A DNA stretch of 64,000 nt. Origin: Alcaligenaceae bacterium (GTDB lineage Bacteria > Pseudomonadota > Gammaproteobacteria > Burkholderiales > Burkholderiaceae_B). Location: NCBI GenBank assembly GCA_947378965.1, contig CANCMG010000004.1:1-64000 (forward strand), given 5' to 3'. Of this stretch, positions 34,440 through 43,718 are shown piece by piece. Made by a program: the position numbers and the translations under genes. Under the pieces are notes generated by a model. It was not told where the DNA came from. It saw nothing but the letters and a program-made list of their open reading frames with translations, and did not search any database. Position 1 is the first letter of the stretch. Each line of letters begins with the position of its first letter.

Positions 34440-36071
34440 TAGTTCTTTAGCGTGTTCGCGCGTGGTGTTGGTAATTTTGATGCCCCCCAACATACGGGCA
34501 ACTTCTTCGACGCGTTCAGGCGGTTGCAGCAAAGCAATGCTGGATTGCGTTTTGCCTTTGACATTTTGCTTGCTGACTTGAAAGTGGTGTTGTCCGCGCG
34601 CAGCGACTTGTGGCAAGTGTGTGACGCACAGGACTTGATGGCGGGCACCGAGTTCTCGCAGCAAATTGCCGACTACCTCAGCGACGGCACCGCCAATGCC
34701 GCTATCCACTTCATCAAAAATCAGCGTAGGTACGCGGGCGGCACGACTGGCGATCACCGAGAGTGCCAGTGAAATACGAGCGAGTTCACCGCCAGACGCC
34801 ACTTTTGCCAAAGGGCGCGGGGTGCTGCCGGCATGACCCGCCACCAAAAATTCAACCTGATCTTGTCCGTGGCTTGCGGCTGGGCCCGCATGCATGGCAA
34901 TACTGAATTGCCCGCCCTCCATCGCCAGTGTTTGCATCGCCTTGCTAACGTGTTTGCCAAGGTCAATCGCAGCCTTGGTGCGCGCCGCAGACAAGGTTTT
35001 GGCCGCAGCCTCGTACTCTGATTGTCGGGCAACAGCCTGCGCTCGCAGTGCTTGAATATCACTTGATGTTTGCAGTGCGGCGAGGTCGGCTTTGAGCGTT
35101 TGCTCAAGGCTGTACAGGTCGTCAGGCTCGGTTTTGAATTTGCGTGCCAATTCAAAAATGGTGCGCAGTCTGTTGTCAAGGACAGACAATCGGGCCGGAT
35201 CGAGTTCGGCGCGTGACACGTAATCGTTGAGATCTGACACCGCCTCGCCTACAGCGATATGGGCAGAGTCGAGCGCGTCGTAGACTGTTTTTAACTGTGA
35301 GTCGTGACGCAATAACTGACCAATCCGCTGCACGGCTGCACCTAACTGCTGCTGCACCGAGGCCTCAGCTTCATCGAGCGAAGCGAGTGTTTGAGCCGCA
35401 CCATCCAACAGCGACTGACCATTGGCCAAGCGGGTGTGCTCGGCTGAAATATCGGCCCACTCTGTGACCCCAAGTGACAAGCGTGCAAGCTCGCTGGTTT
35501 GCCATTCAAGTCGCTCACGCGCCTGCGCTAAGCTGCTGGCGTCTTGCTCGGATACCGCCAATTGCTTTTCAGTGGCACGCCAGGCTTTAAAGGCGAGTGC
35601 GGTGGTTTGCCTGAGTGGCTGAAGGCTGCCGTGCGCGTCTAGCAGTTCGCGTTGATTATCGGCACGCAATAAACTTTGATGAGCGTGCTGGCCGTGGATG
35701 TCGATCAGTTGCTCGCCAATTTCGCGTAACTGTGTGATCGTGACAACCGAACCATTGACGTAGGCTCGACTGCGGCCCTGCGCGTCAATCACGCGACGCA
35801 AGACCAGTTCATGATCAGCGTGTAAATCATGTTCGGCTAGCCATGAGGTGAGCGAGTCGGGTGTTTCAAACACCGCGCTGATTTCAGCTCGGCTAGCCCC
35901 CTCGCGCAGCACCGACGAGTCGGCTCGCTCGCCCAGTGTTAACGCTAAGGCGTCAATCAAAATCGATTTGCCGGCACCGGTTTCGCCCGAAAAAACGGTA
36001 AAACCTGTGTCAAAACTAATATCGGCTTCGGTGACGATGACGAAGTCTCGGATGTGCAAGCCACGTAGCAT
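34428..36071 (-). CDS. recN: DNA repair protein RecN
   Basis: RecN is an SMC-like ATPase acting in double-strand break repair. The 547-residue protein has Walker A GETGAGKSILID (about residues 29-40), a coiled-coil centre, and a C-terminal Walker B LIFDEVDSGIGG with the preceding ABC signature LASGGELARI. The C-terminus ends in LLQP. Its upstream neighbour nadK has its stop three bases before the recN ATG (36071 versus 36075), so they are co-transcribed, as in many proteobacteria. Its 3' end takes part in a 36-bp duplication. Confidence 0.95.
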   Translation of the reverse strand: MLRGLHIRDFVIVTEADISFDTGFTVFSGETGAGKSILIDALALTLGERADSSVLREGASRAEISAVFETPDSLTSWLAEHDLHADHELVLRRVIDAQGRSRAYVNGSVVTITQLREIGEQLIDIHGQHAHQSLLRADNQRELLDAHGSLQPLRQTTALAFKAWRATEKQLAVSEQDASSLAQARERLEWQTSELARLSLGVTEWADISAEHTRLANGQSLLDGAAQTLASLDEAEASVQQQLGAAVQRIGQLLRHDSQLKTVYDALDSAHIAVGEAVSDLNDYVSRAELDPARLSVLDNRLRTIFELARKFKTEPDDLYSLEQTLKADLAALQTSSDIQALRAQAVARQSEYEAAAKTLSAARTKAAIDLGKHVSKAMQTLAMEGGQFSIAMHAGPAASHGQDQVEFLVAGHAGSTPRPLAKVASGGELARISLALSVIASRAARVPTLIFDEVDSGIGGAVAEVVGNLLRELGARHQVLCVTHLPQVAARGQHHFQVSKQNVKGKTQSSIALLQPPERVEEVARMLGGIKITNTTREHAKELLQP

Positions 36072-36074
36072 GGG

Positions 36075-36986
36075 CTATTCGGCCTCAGCGCCCGAGCGGG
36101 GCATGCGGTTCCAGTCGAGTTTGCGACGCAGCGTTGAGAAAAAACTATACCCCGCAGGATGCAAAAACCGAATGTTGTGTGGGGCACGCTGCACCACGAT
36201 ACGATCGCCTGGCATCAGGTCAGACCAGGTTTGCATATCAAAGTGTACGCTCGCACCCCCTTCGCTGCGGCCCATGGCTGTTAGCGTCATGTTTAACACC
36301 CCATCAGCGGGGATCACAATCGGGCGGTTCGACAGCGTTTGTGGGGCAACAGGTACTAAGACGATGGCGCTGACTTCAGGGTGCAAGATCGGGCCAGCCG
36401 ACGACAAGGCGTAGGCGGTTGAGCCTGTTGGGGTGGCCACGATCAAGCCGTCGGCTCGCTGTGTATACATGTAGGTGTTGTTGACTTCGACCCGCACTTC
36501 AATCATGCCGCCACGCCCCGAGCGGTTTAGCACCACGTCATTAAGTGCGGTTGCCGCAAACATTTGCTCGGTGCCGCGCCAAACGGTGGCGCTTAGCAGC
36601 ATGCGCGTCTCGGTTTCGTAGCGGCCTTGCAATAAATCGGTGAGCGCTTCAGTGGAATGTTGCAGCGGAATATCAGTAATAAAGCCCAGGCGTCCGTGAT
36701 TGATCCCAACCACAGGTACGTCAAAGGGCGCCAAATGGCGAGCGGCCCCCAGCATGGTGCCATCGCCCCCCATCACAATGGCAAGACTGGCCTGCTGTCC
36801 AATTTCGGCAAAGCTGGCGGCTGGGTATTCGCTTACCCTCGTTTGGCGAGCGGTGTCTGCCTCGACTAAGACCTGAGATCCTTCTCGCACTAATAGTTTT
36901 GCCAAGGCGCGCAGCGGCGCGTGCAGGTCTGAATCCTGGTAGCGGCCAACTAGAGCAATAATAGGAAAATGCATAGGTTTCATCAT
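36075..36986 (-). CDS. nadK: NAD kinase
   Basis: NadK phosphorylates NAD to NADP. The 303-residue length is usual. MGGDGTMLGAAR (GGDGT motif), NHGRLGFITD and TPTGSTAYALSSAGP are the family motifs for ATP/NAD binding and catalysis. The start could be ATG at 36986 or Met5. It is divergent from hrcA with 48 bp between starts, so the two promoters must overlap. Confidence 0.95.
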   Translation of the reverse strand: MMKPMHFPIIALVGRYQDSDLHAPLRALAKLLVREGSQVLVEADTARQTRVSEYPAASFAEIGQQASLAIVMGGDGTMLGAARHLAPFDVPVVGINHGRLGFITDIPLQHSTEALTDLLQGRYETETRMLLSATVWRGTEQMFAATALNDVVLNRSGRGGMIEVRVEVNNTYMYTQRADGLIVATPTGSTAYALSSAGPILHPEVSAIVLVPVAPQTLSNRPIVIPADGVLNMTLTAMGRSEGGASVHFDMQTWSDLMPGDRIVVQRAPHNIRFLHPAGYSFFSTLRRKLDWNRMPRSGAEAE

Positions 36987-37034
36987 CCGCGAAAATCTAA
37001 CCGATTATAGGGTCGACAAAGGTAAAATAGGGCA

Positions 37035-38054
37035 ATGATGGATGATCGCGCGCGCGCGCTGCTTAAAGCGCTTATTGAACGTTATATAGACGATGGCCAG
37101 CCGGTCGGCTCGCGCACGCTCTCAAAAATGTTTGAATTGTCTCCGGCGACCATCCGCAACGTGATGGCCGATCTTGAAGAACTCGGCCTGATTCATAGCC
37201 CCCATACTTCGGCGGGCCGCATACCCACCCCACGGGGCTATCGGGTGTTTGTCGATACCATGCTCACGGCGCAACCGGTTGATTTGCACCCGGTCTCTAC
37301 CGTGCGCGACTTACAAACGGGTTCTGATCCAGCCCGTGCCGTGCAGGCCGCCGCGGCGATGCTGTCAAGCCTGAGTCAGTTCGCGGGCGTAGTGTTATCA
37401 CCACGCCGGGCTCAAGTCTTTCACCAGATTGAGTTCATTCGCCTCTCTGAAAAACGCATCTTGCTGATTATCGTGACGCCTGATGGCGACGTGCAAAATC
37501 GTATTTTGCTGACCCCGCGCGATTACACTGCCACGTCTTTAATTGAAGCCGCTAACTTTTTTAACCATAATTTCGCAGGTAAATCCTTTGCCGCCGTCCG
37601 GCAAACCTTGGCTCATGATTTGGCACGCTTGCAAGTCGATATGTCGCGCTTGATGCAAGCCGCAGTTGAAGCCGGAGCGCAAGCCGCCGACGAGGTTGAA
37701 ACCGTGGTGATTTCAGGTGAGCGCAAGCTACTGGATGTCAACGAGCTGGCGTCTGACATGGATCGCTTGCGCAAAACCTTTTCAATGTTTGAGAAAAAAA
37801 CCGATTTATTGCAATTGCTTGAGGTTTCGAGCCAAGCGCAAGGTGTGCAGATTTATATTGGTGGAGATTCGCAGTTGGTACCCACCGAAGATTTATCTGT
37901 CGTCACGGCACCTTACAACATTGATGGCCATGTCATCGGCACGCTCGGTGTGATTGGCCCCACCCGAATGGCCTACGAGCGTGTGATCCCCATCGTCGAT
38001 ATTACGGCGCGCCTGCTTTCAAGCGCGCTTAGCCACCACCCTCACGAGCGTTAA
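37035..38054 (+). CDS. hrcA: Heat-inducible transcription repressor HrcA
   Basis: HrcA represses chaperone genes by binding CIRCE elements. The 339-residue protein has an N-terminal winged helix ([37 protein letters not shown]) and the HrcA C-terminal GAF-like domain. The ATG at 37035 is preceded by AATAGGGCA, a weak ribosome site. It leads hrcA-hemH. No CIRCE element is found before hrcA, grpE or dnaK in this window; in betaproteobacteria it is typically groESL that carries CIRCE. Confidence 0.94.
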   Translation: MMDDRARALLKALIERYIDDGQPVGSRTLSKMFELSPATIRNVMADLEELGLIHSPHTSAGRIPTPRGYRVFVDTMLTAQPVDLHPVSTVRDLQTGSDPARAVQAAAAMLSSLSQFAGVVLSPRRAQVFHQIEFIRLSEKRILLIIVTPDGDVQNRILLTPRDYTATSLIEAANFFNHNFAGKSFAAVRQTLAHDLARLQVDMSRLMQAAVEAGAQAADEVETVVISGERKLLDVNELASDMDRLRKTFSMFEKKTDLLQLLEVSSQAQGVQIYIGGDSQLVPTEDLSVVTAPYNIDGHVIGTLGVIGPTRMAYERVIPIVDITARLLSSALSHHPHER

Positions 38055-38058
38055 CAGC

Positions 38059-39123
38059 ATGCGTTTCTGGCCTGAACCCAAGCGCGACCTTCCGCGCAAT
38101 TCCCGTTTTGTCCCTTGGCCCAAGCCCTTTAAAACAGGTGGTGTTGGGGTCATTCTTGTCAACCTTGGTACGCCAGACGAACCCACTGCGCCTGCGATCC
38201 GCCGGTATTTGCGCGAGTTTTTGTCCGATCCGCGCGTCATTGAAATCCCCAAGTTGCTCTGGTGGCCGATCTTAAATGGTCCGATCTTGATGGCGCGGCC
38301 GCGCAAACTGGTGCCGCGCTACAAAAGCGTCTGGATGGAGGGTGGGTCGCCTTTGATGGTGTACACCCAACGTCAAACAGAGGGGCTACGGCAGTTGTTT
38401 GCGCAACGCGGGCTCGCCATCGAAGTCGAAACTGGCATGCGCTACGGCGAACCCTCAATTAAAAATGCCATGCTGCGTTTGCGCGAGCGTGGTTGTGAAC
38501 ACTTGCTCGTGGTGCCGCTCTATCCGCAGTACGCCTCAAGCACAACCGCGACGGTGGTGGATGAAGTCGCTCGGGTCGCCAGCCACATGCGCGATCAGCC
38601 AGCGCTGCGTTTTATCAAACGGTTTCATACGGATCCAGCCTTTATTGGCCCCTTGGGCGATAAGATTGCGGCCTTTTGGCAAGAGCATGGCAAACCACAA
38701 AAACTGGTCATGAGTTTTCATGGCTTGCCCAGGCAGTGCGTTGATATGGGTGATCCTTACTGTCGCGACTGTTACGAAACGGCCAGGGCCTTAGCGCAGT
38801 ATTTAGGTTTGTCTGATGATGCCTATCAAGTGACCTTTCAAAGCCGTTTTGGCCCCGCCAAATGGCTTGAGCCCTACACTGAGCCAACCTTGCAACGGCT
38901 TGCCCAGCAAGGGGTGACTGAGATTGACGTGGTGTGCCCAGGATTTTTAGCCGACTGCCTTGAAACGCTTGAAGAAATTCAGGTCGAGGTCTGCGAAACC
39001 TTTATGCATGCTGGTGGCAAACGGTTTAGGTATATCCCCGCGCTAAATGACGACCAAGCCTGGGTGACCTCGCTAGCCGATATGGTGCTAAGTCATCTGC
39101 AGGGCTGGCCGATCGAAGCCTAA
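38059..39123 (+). CDS. hemH: Ferrochelatase
   Basis: HemH inserts Fe(II) into protoporphyrin IX, the last step of heme synthesis. The 354-residue protein carries VGVILVNLGTPDEP near the N-terminus, and MSFHGLP with the catalytic His, followed by GDPYCRDCYETA and TFQSRFGPAKWLEPY. It starts four bases after hrcA, the usual Bordetella-type placement between hrcA and grpE. Heme made here is needed by the cytochromes c and the bd oxidase elsewhere in the window. Confidence 0.95.
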   Translation: MRFWPEPKRDLPRNSRFVPWPKPFKTGGVGVILVNLGTPDEPTAPAIRRYLREFLSDPRVIEIPKLLWWPILNGPILMARPRKLVPRYKSVWMEGGSPLMVYTQRQTEGLRQLFAQRGLAIEVETGMRYGEPSIKNAMLRLRERGCEHLLVVPLYPQYASSTTATVVDEVARVASHMRDQPALRFIKRFHTDPAFIGPLGDKIAAFWQEHGKPQKLVMSFHGLPRQCVDMGDPYCRDCYETARALAQYLGLSDDAYQVTFQSRFGPAKWLEPYTEPTLQRLAQQGVTEIDVVCPGFLADCLETLEEIQVEVCETFMHAGGKRFRYIPALNDDQAWVTSLADMVLSHLQGWPIEA

Positions 39124-39404
39124 CTTGAGGCTTGTCCTGTTTTGCTAGCGGCGCCGTTAGCACTAAAAGTTTTTCAGGATTTGTTGGTCACTTTAGGTCT
39201 TGACTGACGAGATAGCAGGTCTGCTGTCTGAGTGTGCCCGCTCGCGCTTTGCGAAACCTCACTAGTGAGGTCTTTGCAAGCCCTGTCGCCCGCTTATCAG
39301 CGGCGGCAGGGCCACCGCACTAAAAAATGTTCGTGGTTAACCCTTGAATTATGGGGTTCAGCCCCAATGTTTCTCATTAATCATGCATTTTTCTGGAGAA
39401 GTAG
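39124..39404. other. hemH-grpE intergenic region
   Basis: A GC-rich imperfect palindrome (39143-39162) followed by AAAAGTTTTT may end the hemH transcript. A perfect 16-bp palindrome ACCTCACTAGTGAGGT lies at 39256-39271; its role is unknown. A sigma-32 promoter is at 39341-39370. No gene is seen. Confidence 0.5.
39341..39370 (+). promoter_or_regulatory. Sigma-32 promoter of grpE
   Basis: CCCTTGAA (39341-39348), a 13-bp spacer, then CCCCAATGT (39362-39370) matches the heat-shock consensus CTTGAAA-N(11-16)-CCCCATnT. It is 35 bp from the grpE ATG. Confidence 0.85.
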
Positions 39405-39974
39405 ATGGCATCCCCCCAAGACTCGACTGATGGCAATAAAGAGCACGATCCCGAAATGGCCGCAGCACCTGCAGATGGTGCAACTGAGGCCGTTCAAGAG
39501 TCGGTTGTTTTAGACCCCCTCGAGCAACTGCAGGCTGAACTCGCTGCTGCGCTTGCTCAAGTTGCCGAGCAAAAGGACCAAGCCTTGCGTGCTCACGCTG
39601 AAATGGAAAACGTCCGTCGGCGCGCCCAAGAAGAAGTCTCTAAGGCCCGTAAGTTTGGTATTGAATCGTTTGCAGAAAGCCTGGTGCCGGTTAAAGATAG
39701 TTTAGAGGCCGCACTGGCGCAGGCTGAGCAAACCGCTGAAACCATGCGCACAGGTATTGAAGTGACCCTCAAACAGTTGGTCAGTGCGTTTGAGCGCAAC
39801 CATCTTAAAGACATTGCGCCTGCAGCTGGCGCTAAGTTTGATCCGCACCAACATCAGGCGATTGCGACGATTCCGGCTGAACAAGCGGCCAACACGGTGG
39901 TGCAAACCTTGCAAAAGGGCTACCTGATTGCAGATCGCGTGTTGCGCCCTGCTTTGGTGACCGTCGCGGCCTGA
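39405..39974 (+). CDS. grpE: Nucleotide exchange factor GrpE
   Basis: GrpE releases ADP from DnaK. The 189-residue protein has an acidic disordered N-terminus, a long coiled-coil (about residues 42-95; [19 protein letters not shown] is the conserved hinge), and a C-terminal beta-wing domain (about 140-189; [29 protein letters not shown]). The ATG follows GGAGAAGTAG. A sigma-32 promoter is directly upstream. Its last codons and stop are the first unit of a 31-bp tandem repeat. Confidence 0.95.
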   Translation: MASPQDSTDGNKEHDPEMAAAPADGATEAVQESVVLDPLEQLQAELAAALAQVAEQKDQALRAHAEMENVRRRAQEEVSKARKFGIESFAESLVPVKDSLEAALAQAEQTAETMRTGIEVTLKQLVSAFERNHLKDIAPAAGAKFDPHQHQAIATIPAEQAANTVVQTLQKGYLIADRVLRPALVTVAA

Positions 39975-40067
39975 ATGGACAAGCCCTAGTGACTGTTGTG
40001 GCTTGAATTGATAGCCCCAGTGGCTGTCGTAGCTTGAATTGATAGCCCTAGTGGCTGTTGTGGCTTG
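39957..40067. repeat. 31-bp tandem repeat starting inside the grpE 3' end
   Basis: Units begin at 39957 (inside grpE), 39989, 40020 and 40051 (partial). The first, 32 bp, contains the last five codons and the TGA stop of grpE; later units repeat the same pattern (GTGACTGTTGTGGCTTGA-like) with mostly C/T transitions. About 3.5 copies in total. Confidence 0.9.
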
Positions 40068-40216
40068 AACTCTGGGCTTGAATCAAGGTGGCGACGTTAC
40101 GCCGGCGCCCTGAAGTCCGAGTTTGAGACAAGTTTGCGGCTCGGCGCCAACTGAATGGGGCCCGAGTTTGAGAATTAAGTTTTTTTAGGTTTTGGGCAAT
40201 AAAACAGGGTTTTAGT

Positions 40217-40245
40217 CTTGAAATCGCTCAATTCCCCCCCAATTA
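40217..40245 (+). promoter_or_regulatory. Sigma-32 promoter of dnaK
   Basis: CTTGAAA (40217-40223), a 13-bp spacer and CCCCAATTA (40237-40245) fit the heat-shock consensus. It is 54 bp before the dnaK ATG and lies after the grpE repeat region. Confidence 0.87.
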
Positions 40246-40298
40246 ACACTCATCAAAGCAGTTCATCCTAATTCTGATTTTTAAAAGGTAGTTTGACC

Positions 40299-42257
40299 AT
40301 GAGCAAGATTATCGGTATCGACCTTGGCACCACCAATAGCTGCGTGGCAGTGATGGATGGCGGCAAAGTAAAAATTCTTGAAAACGCCGAGGGCACCCGC
40401 ACGACGCCTTCAATCGTCGCCTATATGGAAGACGGTGAAACCTTGGTTGGCGCACCCGCCAAGCGCCAGGCCGTGACCAATCCTACCAACACACTGTATG
40501 CAGTGAAGCGCCTGATCGGTCGTAAATTCACCGAAAATGCTGTACAAAAAGATATCAACTTGATGCCTTACAAAATCGTCAAAGCCGACAACGGCGATGC
40601 CTGGGTTGAAGCCCAAGGTAAAAAACTTGCGCCTTCGCAGGTTGCCGCAGACGTCTTGCGCAAAATGAAAAAGACAGCAGAAGACTTTTTGGGCGAAACC
40701 GTTACCGAAGCTGTTATCACTGTGCCTGCGTACTTTAACGATAGCCAGCGCCAGGCCACCAAAGATGCTGGTCGTATCGCCGGTTTAGACGTTAAGCGCA
40801 TTATCAACGAGCCAACCGCTGCGGCGCTTGCGTTCGGCCTGGATAAGTCTGAAAAGGGCGACCGTAAGATCGCCGTGTTTGACTTGGGTGGTGGTACGTT
40901 TGATATCTCGATCATCGAGATCGCCGATGTTGACGGTGAAAAGCAATTTGAAGTGTTGTCAACCAACGGCGATACGTTTTTGGGTGGCGAAGACTTTGAC
41001 CAACGCATCATTGAATATGTGATTGCTGAATTCAAGAAAGAGCAAGGTGTCGATCTGTCAAAAGATGTGTTGGCCTTGCAGCGCTTAAAAGAAGCTGCTG
41101 AAAAAGCCAAGATTGAATTGTCGTCGGCTCAGCAAACTGAGATCAACTTGCCGTACATCACGGCAGATGCCTCAGGCCCTAAGCATTTGAACTTGAAGAT
41201 GACACGCGCCAAGCTCGAGTCACTGGTTGAAGAACTGATTTCGCGCACGATGGACCCCTGCAAAATCGCGATCAAAGACGCAGGCGTCAAAATCAGCGAA
41301 ATTGACGATGTGATCTTGGTGGGCGGTATGACCCGCATGCCTAAGGTGCAAGAAAAGGTTAAAGAACTGTTTGGTCGCGAGCCACGTAAAGACGTCAATC
41401 CCGATGAAGCGGTGGCTGCCGGTGCTGCGATTCAGGGCTCAGTGTTGTCGGGCGATCGTAAAGACGTGTTGCTGCTTGACGTGACGCCTTTGTCGTTGGG
41501 TATCGAGACGCTTGGTGGTGTGATGACCAAGATGATTACCAAGAACACGACAATCCCAACGCGTCATTCGCAAGTGTTCTCAACGGCCGATGACAATCAG
41601 CCAGCGGTCACGATTAAAGTGTTTCAGGGCGAGCGCGAAATCGCTGCAGGTAACAAGACGTTGGGTGAGTTCAATCTTGAAGGGATCCCACCCGCTTCGC
41701 GTGGCACTCCACAGATTGAAGTGACGTTTGATATTGATGCCAATGGTATTGTGCACGTGTCTGCCAAAGACAAGGGTACAGGCAAAGAAAACAAAATCAC
41801 GATTCAAGCAAACTCTGGCCTGACCGAAGAAGAGATTCAGCGGATGGTGAAAGATGCTGAAGCGAACGCTGAAGAAGATCACCGTATGGCTGAACTGGCG
41901 CTGGCTCGCAATAGCGCGGATGGCTTAGTGCACTCGACACGCAAGTCAATGACTGAGTACGGGGATAAGCTGGAAGAGGCTGATAAAACAGCGATTGAAG
42001 CGGCCTTGAAAGACGTTGAAGACGCCTTGAAAGACAACGCTGATAAAGCCACAATCGATGCCAAAGTTGAAAGCTTAGGGACTGTGTCGCAAAAACTAGG
42101 CGAAAAGATGTATGCCGAAGCACAAGCAGCGCAGGCGGCGGCCGGTGCTGGGGCAGAGGGCGCTGGTGCAGGTGCAGGTGCCGCAGGCGGCACTAAGCCA
42201 GCTGATGATAATGTGGTTGACGCCGACTTCAAAGAAGTGAAGCGCGACGCAAAATGA
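40299..42257 (+). CDS. dnaK: Molecular chaperone DnaK (Hsp70)
   Basis: The 652-residue Hsp70 folds and protects proteins by ATP-driven substrate binding. The ATPase domain (about 1-385) begins [20 protein letters not shown] and includes [13 protein letters not shown] and [14 protein letters not shown]. The substrate-binding beta domain (about 390-505) and helical lid follow. The C-terminus is Ala/Gly-rich and ends in VDADFKEV, the EEVD-like bacterial tail. ATG at 40299 is chosen over TTG at 40293; AAAAGG precedes it. It has its own sigma-32 promoter and is followed by a hairpin before dnaJ. Confidence 0.97.
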   Translation: MSKIIGIDLGTTNSCVAVMDGGKVKILENAEGTRTTPSIVAYMEDGETLVGAPAKRQAVTNPTNTLYAVKRLIGRKFTENAVQKDINLMPYKIVKADNGDAWVEAQGKKLAPSQVAADVLRKMKKTAEDFLGETVTEAVITVPAYFNDSQRQATKDAGRIAGLDVKRIINEPTAAALAFGLDKSEKGDRKIAVFDLGGGTFDISIIEIADVDGEKQFEVLSTNGDTFLGGEDFDQRIIEYVIAEFKKEQGVDLSKDVLALQRLKEAAEKAKIELSSAQQTEINLPYITADASGPKHLNLKMTRAKLESLVEELISRTMDPCKIAIKDAGVKISEIDDVILVGGMTRMPKVQEKVKELFGREPRKDVNPDEAVAAGAAIQGSVLSGDRKDVLLLDVTPLSLGIETLGGVMTKMITKNTTIPTRHSQVFSTADDNQPAVTIKVFQGEREIAAGNKTLGEFNLEGIPPASRGTPQIEVTFDIDANGIVHVSAKDKGTGKENKITIQANSGLTEEEIQRMVKDAEANAEEDHRMAELALARNSADGLVHSTRKSMTEYGDKLEEADKTAIEAALKDVEDALKDNADKATIDAKVESLGTVSQKLGEKMYAEAQAAQAAAGAGAEGAGAGAGAAGGTKPADDNVVDADFKEVKRDAK

Positions 42258-42279
42258 TCGCCGAGTTGTAAATCGTATC

Positions 42280-42309
42280 CGCCCGGAACGCTTTTTAGCC
42301 TTCCGGGCG
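42280..42309 (+). terminator. Hairpin between dnaK and dnaJ
   Basis: CGCCCGGAA (42280-42288) pairs with TTCCGGGCG (42301-42309), followed by TGTTGTTT. The weak T-tract suggests partial termination or mRNA processing that sets dnaJ below dnaK. Confidence 0.6.
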
Positions 42310-42341
42310 TGTTGTTTAGATTCACTTACTGAGCTTAAAGC

Positions 42342-43463
42342 ATGGCAAAGCGCGACTTTTACGAAATCCTTGGCGTAGCCAAAAATGCGTCAGATGATGA
42401 GCTGAAAAAATCTTATCGCAAACTTGCGATGAAATATCATCCTGACCGCAACCCTGATAGCAAAGAAGCCGAAGAAAAATTCAAGCAGGCCAAAGAGGCC
42501 TACGAGATTCTGTCGGATGACAGCAAGCGTGCCGCCTACGATCGTTATGGTCATGCGGGTGTTGATCCCAATGCTGCGGGCGCTGCAGGTGGCGCCGGTT
42601 TTGGTGATGCCTTTGGCGATATTTTTGGCGAGATTTTTGGTGGCGCAAGGCGTGGTGGTGGCGGTGGTGGCCCGCAGGTGTACCGCGGGGCTGACCTAAA
42701 GTACGCGATGGATATTACCCTTGAGCAAGCAGCCAACGGTTTTGATACTGAAATTCGTGTGCCAAGCTGGGAAAACTGCGAAGTCTGCAAAGGGTCGGGG
42801 GCCAAAGTCGGAACCAAACCTAAAACCTGCCACACCTGCGGCGGCGCCGGTGCAGTACGGATGCAGCAGGGCTTTTTTAGCGTGCAGCAAACTTGTCCGA
42901 CTTGTCATGGTAACGGTAAAGAAATCACCGACCCTTGCGTGTCGTGTGATGGTGTGGGCCGCACACGTCGCAATAAAACGTTACAGGTTAAGATCCCCGC
43001 AGGGATTGATGACAGCATGCGCATTCGTTCGTCGGGTAATGGCGAGCCGGGCATCAACGGTGGCCCTTCGGGCGATCTGTTTGTTGAAATCCACATCAAA
43101 GAACACAAGATTTTTCAGCGCGATAACGATGACCTGCACTGCGAATTGACGATTCCGTTCACCAGTGCAGCGTTGGGGGGCGACATTCAGGTGCCAACCC
43201 TGAATGGCAAAGCTGAGATTTCGATCCCTGAGGGAACGCAATCCGGCAAAACGTTCAGATTGCGTGGCAAGGGGATCAAAGGCGTGCGCGCGTCCTATCC
43301 CGGAGACTTGTACTGCCACGTGGTGGTTGAAACACCTGTGCGCTTAACCGATGAGCAAAAGGGGTTGCTGCGACAGTTTGAAGCCTCATTGGGCGAAGGC
43401 AGTGATAAGCACTCGCCCCAAAGTAAGTCGTGGACAGATCGTGTGAAAGACTTCTTTTCTTAG
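42342..43463 (+). CDS. dnaJ: Co-chaperone DnaJ (Hsp40)
   Basis: DnaJ delivers clients to DnaK and stimulates its ATPase. The 373-residue class A protein has a J domain (1-70, with HPD in KYHPDRN), a Gly/Phe-rich region (about 75-118), four CxxCxGxG zinc repeats ([32 protein letters not shown]; about 145-215) and the C-terminal beta-sandwich dimer domain. All cysteines are intact. It is the last gene of the heat-shock cluster and ends before a strong bidirectional terminator. Confidence 0.97.
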   Translation: MAKRDFYEILGVAKNASDDELKKSYRKLAMKYHPDRNPDSKEAEEKFKQAKEAYEILSDDSKRAAYDRYGHAGVDPNAAGAAGGAGFGDAFGDIFGEIFGGARRGGGGGGPQVYRGADLKYAMDITLEQAANGFDTEIRVPSWENCEVCKGSGAKVGTKPKTCHTCGGAGAVRMQQGFFSVQQTCPTCHGNGKEITDPCVSCDGVGRTRRNKTLQVKIPAGIDDSMRIRSSGNGEPGINGGPSGDLFVEIHIKEHKIFQRDNDDLHCELTIPFTSAALGGDIQVPTLNGKAEISIPEGTQSGKTFRLRGKGIKGVRASYPGDLYCHVVVETPVRLTDEQKGLLRQFEASLGEGSDKHSPQSKSWTDRVKDFFS

Positions 43464-43576
43464 TGGTTGTGTACGGTTCGAACGCTGTTTGGTTTGAACC
43501 CTTCCGCTAAGTAAGAGCGTGTCTTGAGCAATAAAAACCTGAGTGAAATAAAGTTTAAGCAACAGAAGACTTAGAA

Positions 43577-43628
43577 ATTAAAAGCCCCCAGAAAATTGGC
43601 TGAATCGCCAAGTGTCTGGGGGCTTTTT
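43577..43628. terminator. Bidirectional intrinsic terminator between dnaJ and the M16 protease gene
   Basis: AAAGCCCCCAGA (43581-43592) pairs with TCTGGGGGCTTT (43615-43626), with an inner TTGGC/GCCAA stem. T-runs exist on both strands. It serves convergent dnaJ and the M16 peptidase gene. Confidence 0.9.
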
Positions 43629-43718
43629 CACGAAACGTGTGGAAATCCTCCTTGTTCAAGGGAGGGGGTTTAAGTTTGAAAGTATCCCCGAAGTGATCCC
43701 TCGAGGCTGACGACTTGG

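Noticed and set aside
39157..39164. TTAGCACT half-site resembling CIRCE after hemH
   Set aside because: The matching GAGTGCTAA half at 9-bp spacing is absent; the bases are part of a GC palindrome that looks like a terminator.
40568..42325. Long antisense open frames within dnaK
   Set aside because: They arise from biased codon use of a strongly expressed gene; no starts or family features.
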